From NCBI GenBank assembly GCA_035640035.1, contig DASQWX010000196.1, positions 1 through 5,829 of the forward strand: a DNA stretch of 5,829 nucleotides, written 5' to 3'. Within the stretch, counting starts at the first letter, position 1. Each line of letters begins with the position of its first letter. Of the stretch, positions 5,318 to 5,829 are shown piece by piece. The notes below the pieces were generated by a model. That model had not been told where the DNA came from. It did no database searches and worked only from the letters and a program-made list of their open reading frames with translations. The position numbers were made by a program, and so were the translations under genes. This DNA is from 13-2-20CM-68-14 sp035640035. Lineage in GTDB: Bacteria > Actinomycetota > Thermoleophilia > Gaiellales > Gaiellaceae.

Positions 5318-5384
5318 GTCAGCGAGCTGGTCGCGACGGGCAAAGCCCGCCGCTCCGCGAAACGACCAGTTAACCGTCGCTGAC
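5318..5384. repeat. Nested inverted repeat overlapping the end of the small leftward gene
   Basis: GTCAGCGA (5318-5325) is complementary to TCGCTGAC (5377-5384). Inside it CTGGTCG (5327-5333) is complementary to CGACCAG (5363-5369), and innermost CGGGC (5337-5341) pairs with GCCCG (5345-5349) around AAA. Together these give 20 possible base pairs in three nested steps. The right outer arm lies within the last codons of the gene ending at 5370. It follows the previous palindrome by only ten bases. Confidence 0.5.
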
Positions 5385-5663
5385 AGCCTGTACAGAGACG
5401 AGTAGCGGCTCGACGCGCCAAGCCACGCCGTCACCGAACTCACGGCCGTGCAGCGAATCGCTCCAGACCGAGAACGAGGTCTGTCGCTCCTTCGGATCCG
5501 CGACGTCTAGGTCAAATGCGACGCCCTCGTCGCCTCCTTCGCGGTCGTTTTCGGCATAGCCTTTGTCCAGACGACCCAGGAGGTGGGCGGTCGGCAATGT
5601 CGTCGCGGCATCGATGATTACCTGCACATCGATGCTGACGGTCCGGCCGATGAAGCCGTGCAT
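5370..5663 (-). CDS. Small acidic protein of unknown function
   Basis: A 97-residue frame from ATG 5663 to TAA 5370-5372; I do not recognise the family. The N-terminal part reads MHGFIGRTVSIDVQVIIDAATTL (1-23), a likely strand region. An acidic, charged central stretch follows (about 31-60, with several Asp/Glu), then a segment with SFSVWSDS and WRVEPLLVSVQ suggesting further beta strands. There are no Cys residues, no signal peptide and no membrane helix. Third-position bases are mostly G or C, consistent with coding, though its stretch looks less GC-rich than its neighbours. It lies 51 bases downstream of the stop of the leftward crotonase gene, so it may be co-transcribed with it. No strong ribosome binding site is seen; GAG lies six bases before the ATG. 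The opposite-strand frames here look like shadows. Reality of the gene is likely but not certain. Confidence 0.6.
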   Translation of the reverse strand: MHGFIGRTVSIDVQVIIDAATTLPTAHLLGRLDKGYAENDREGGDEGVAFDLDVADPKERQTSFSVWSDSLHGREFGDGVAWRVEPLLVSVQAVSDG

Positions 5664-5714
5664 ACGCTCGACGATTTGTTCGTACCCGAGTAGCTCAGCC
5701 GAGCGAGGAATGGG

Positions 5715-5829
5715 TCATCGCCCCTTAAACTCTGGCTTGCGTTTCTCCGTGAACGCGGCCAAGCCCTCGCGCGCGTCTTCCGACGCGAAGGCCAGGTAGA
5801 GCGCGCGCCGCTCGGCCTCCAAGCCGGCC
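5715..5829 (-). CDS. Crotonase-family enoyl-CoA hydratase/isomerase (C-terminal 37 codons)
   Basis: Reading leftward from the window edge, 37 residues end at TGA 5715-5717. The run SEDAREGLAAFTEKRKPEFKGR is the characteristic C-terminal helix and tail of crotonase-family enzymes. It closely parallels the end of the PaaG-like protein in this window (TEDFREGVAAFLEKRPPSFQGR). The catalytic region lies outside the window, so substrate and exact role cannot be assigned. In the neighbourhood of paaBCD and paaG, a PaaF-like 2,3-dehydroadipyl-CoA hydratase is one possibility. The small unknown gene follows 51 bases downstream on the same strand. Confidence 0.82.
   Translation of the reverse strand, partial: AGLEAERRALYLAFASEDAREGLAAFTEKRKPEFKGR

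Noticed and set aside
5388..5395. CTGTACAG palindrome as an operator
   Set aside because: An eight-base palindrome within coding sequence, with no promoter context.
5683..5720. tRNA-like D-arm (GTAGCTCAGCCGAGC) on the + strand
   Set aside because: The D-loop would be too short, and no anticodon arm, T-arm or matching acceptor end follows; treated as a chance match.

Overview
The window is very GC-rich and gene-dense, with GTG as well as ATG starts and short or overlapping gene junctions. The gene content points to a high-GC actinobacterium. A two-repeat DUF4389 membrane protein next to phenylacetate genes suggests the class Thermoleophilia (Solirubrobacterales/Gaiellales-like). That placement is inference from general family knowledge, not from a database search.

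Region 1 (1-1219, + strand) is the 3' part of a phenylacetyl-CoA 1,2-epoxidase operon: the end of a PaaB-like subunit, then PaaC, then PaaD. All three are coupled by overlapping reading frames. No paaE reductase follows; the operon runs tail-to-tail into an opposing gene with a 57-base coding overlap.

Region 2 (1163-3096, - strand) reads leftward as a PaaG-like ring-oxepin isomerase/enoyl-CoA hydratase, a DUF4389 membrane protein and a receiver-only response regulator. The first junction is 20 bases. The second is about 93 bases and holds an unusual set of RNA-fold-capable inverted repeats just upstream of the regulator.

Region 3 (3097-5253, + strand) starts from a 56-base divergent promoter region. 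It encodes an HtrA/S1C-type serine protease with a PDZ domain but no export signal, then a membrane-anchored YkuD L,D-transpeptidase.

Region 4 (5254-5829) begins with two large nested inverted repeats between convergent genes. On the - strand it then holds a small unrecognised gene and the C-terminal 37 codons of a second crotonase-family enzyme.

PaaB, PaaC and PaaD serve ring epoxidation of phenylacetyl-CoA (PaaD in maturation). PaaG isomerises the epoxide to the oxepin, and the second crotonase could serve later beta-oxidation-like steps. The protease, transpeptidase and regulator have no evident direct role in that pathway.

The most notable observation is that this PaaC, a subunit that is metal-free in the characterised enzyme, carries a complete ferritin-like di-iron ligand set and lacks an internal segment of about 50 residues. 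The hairpin-rich leader of the response regulator and the large palindromes after the transpeptidase gene are the main unexplained non-coding signals.
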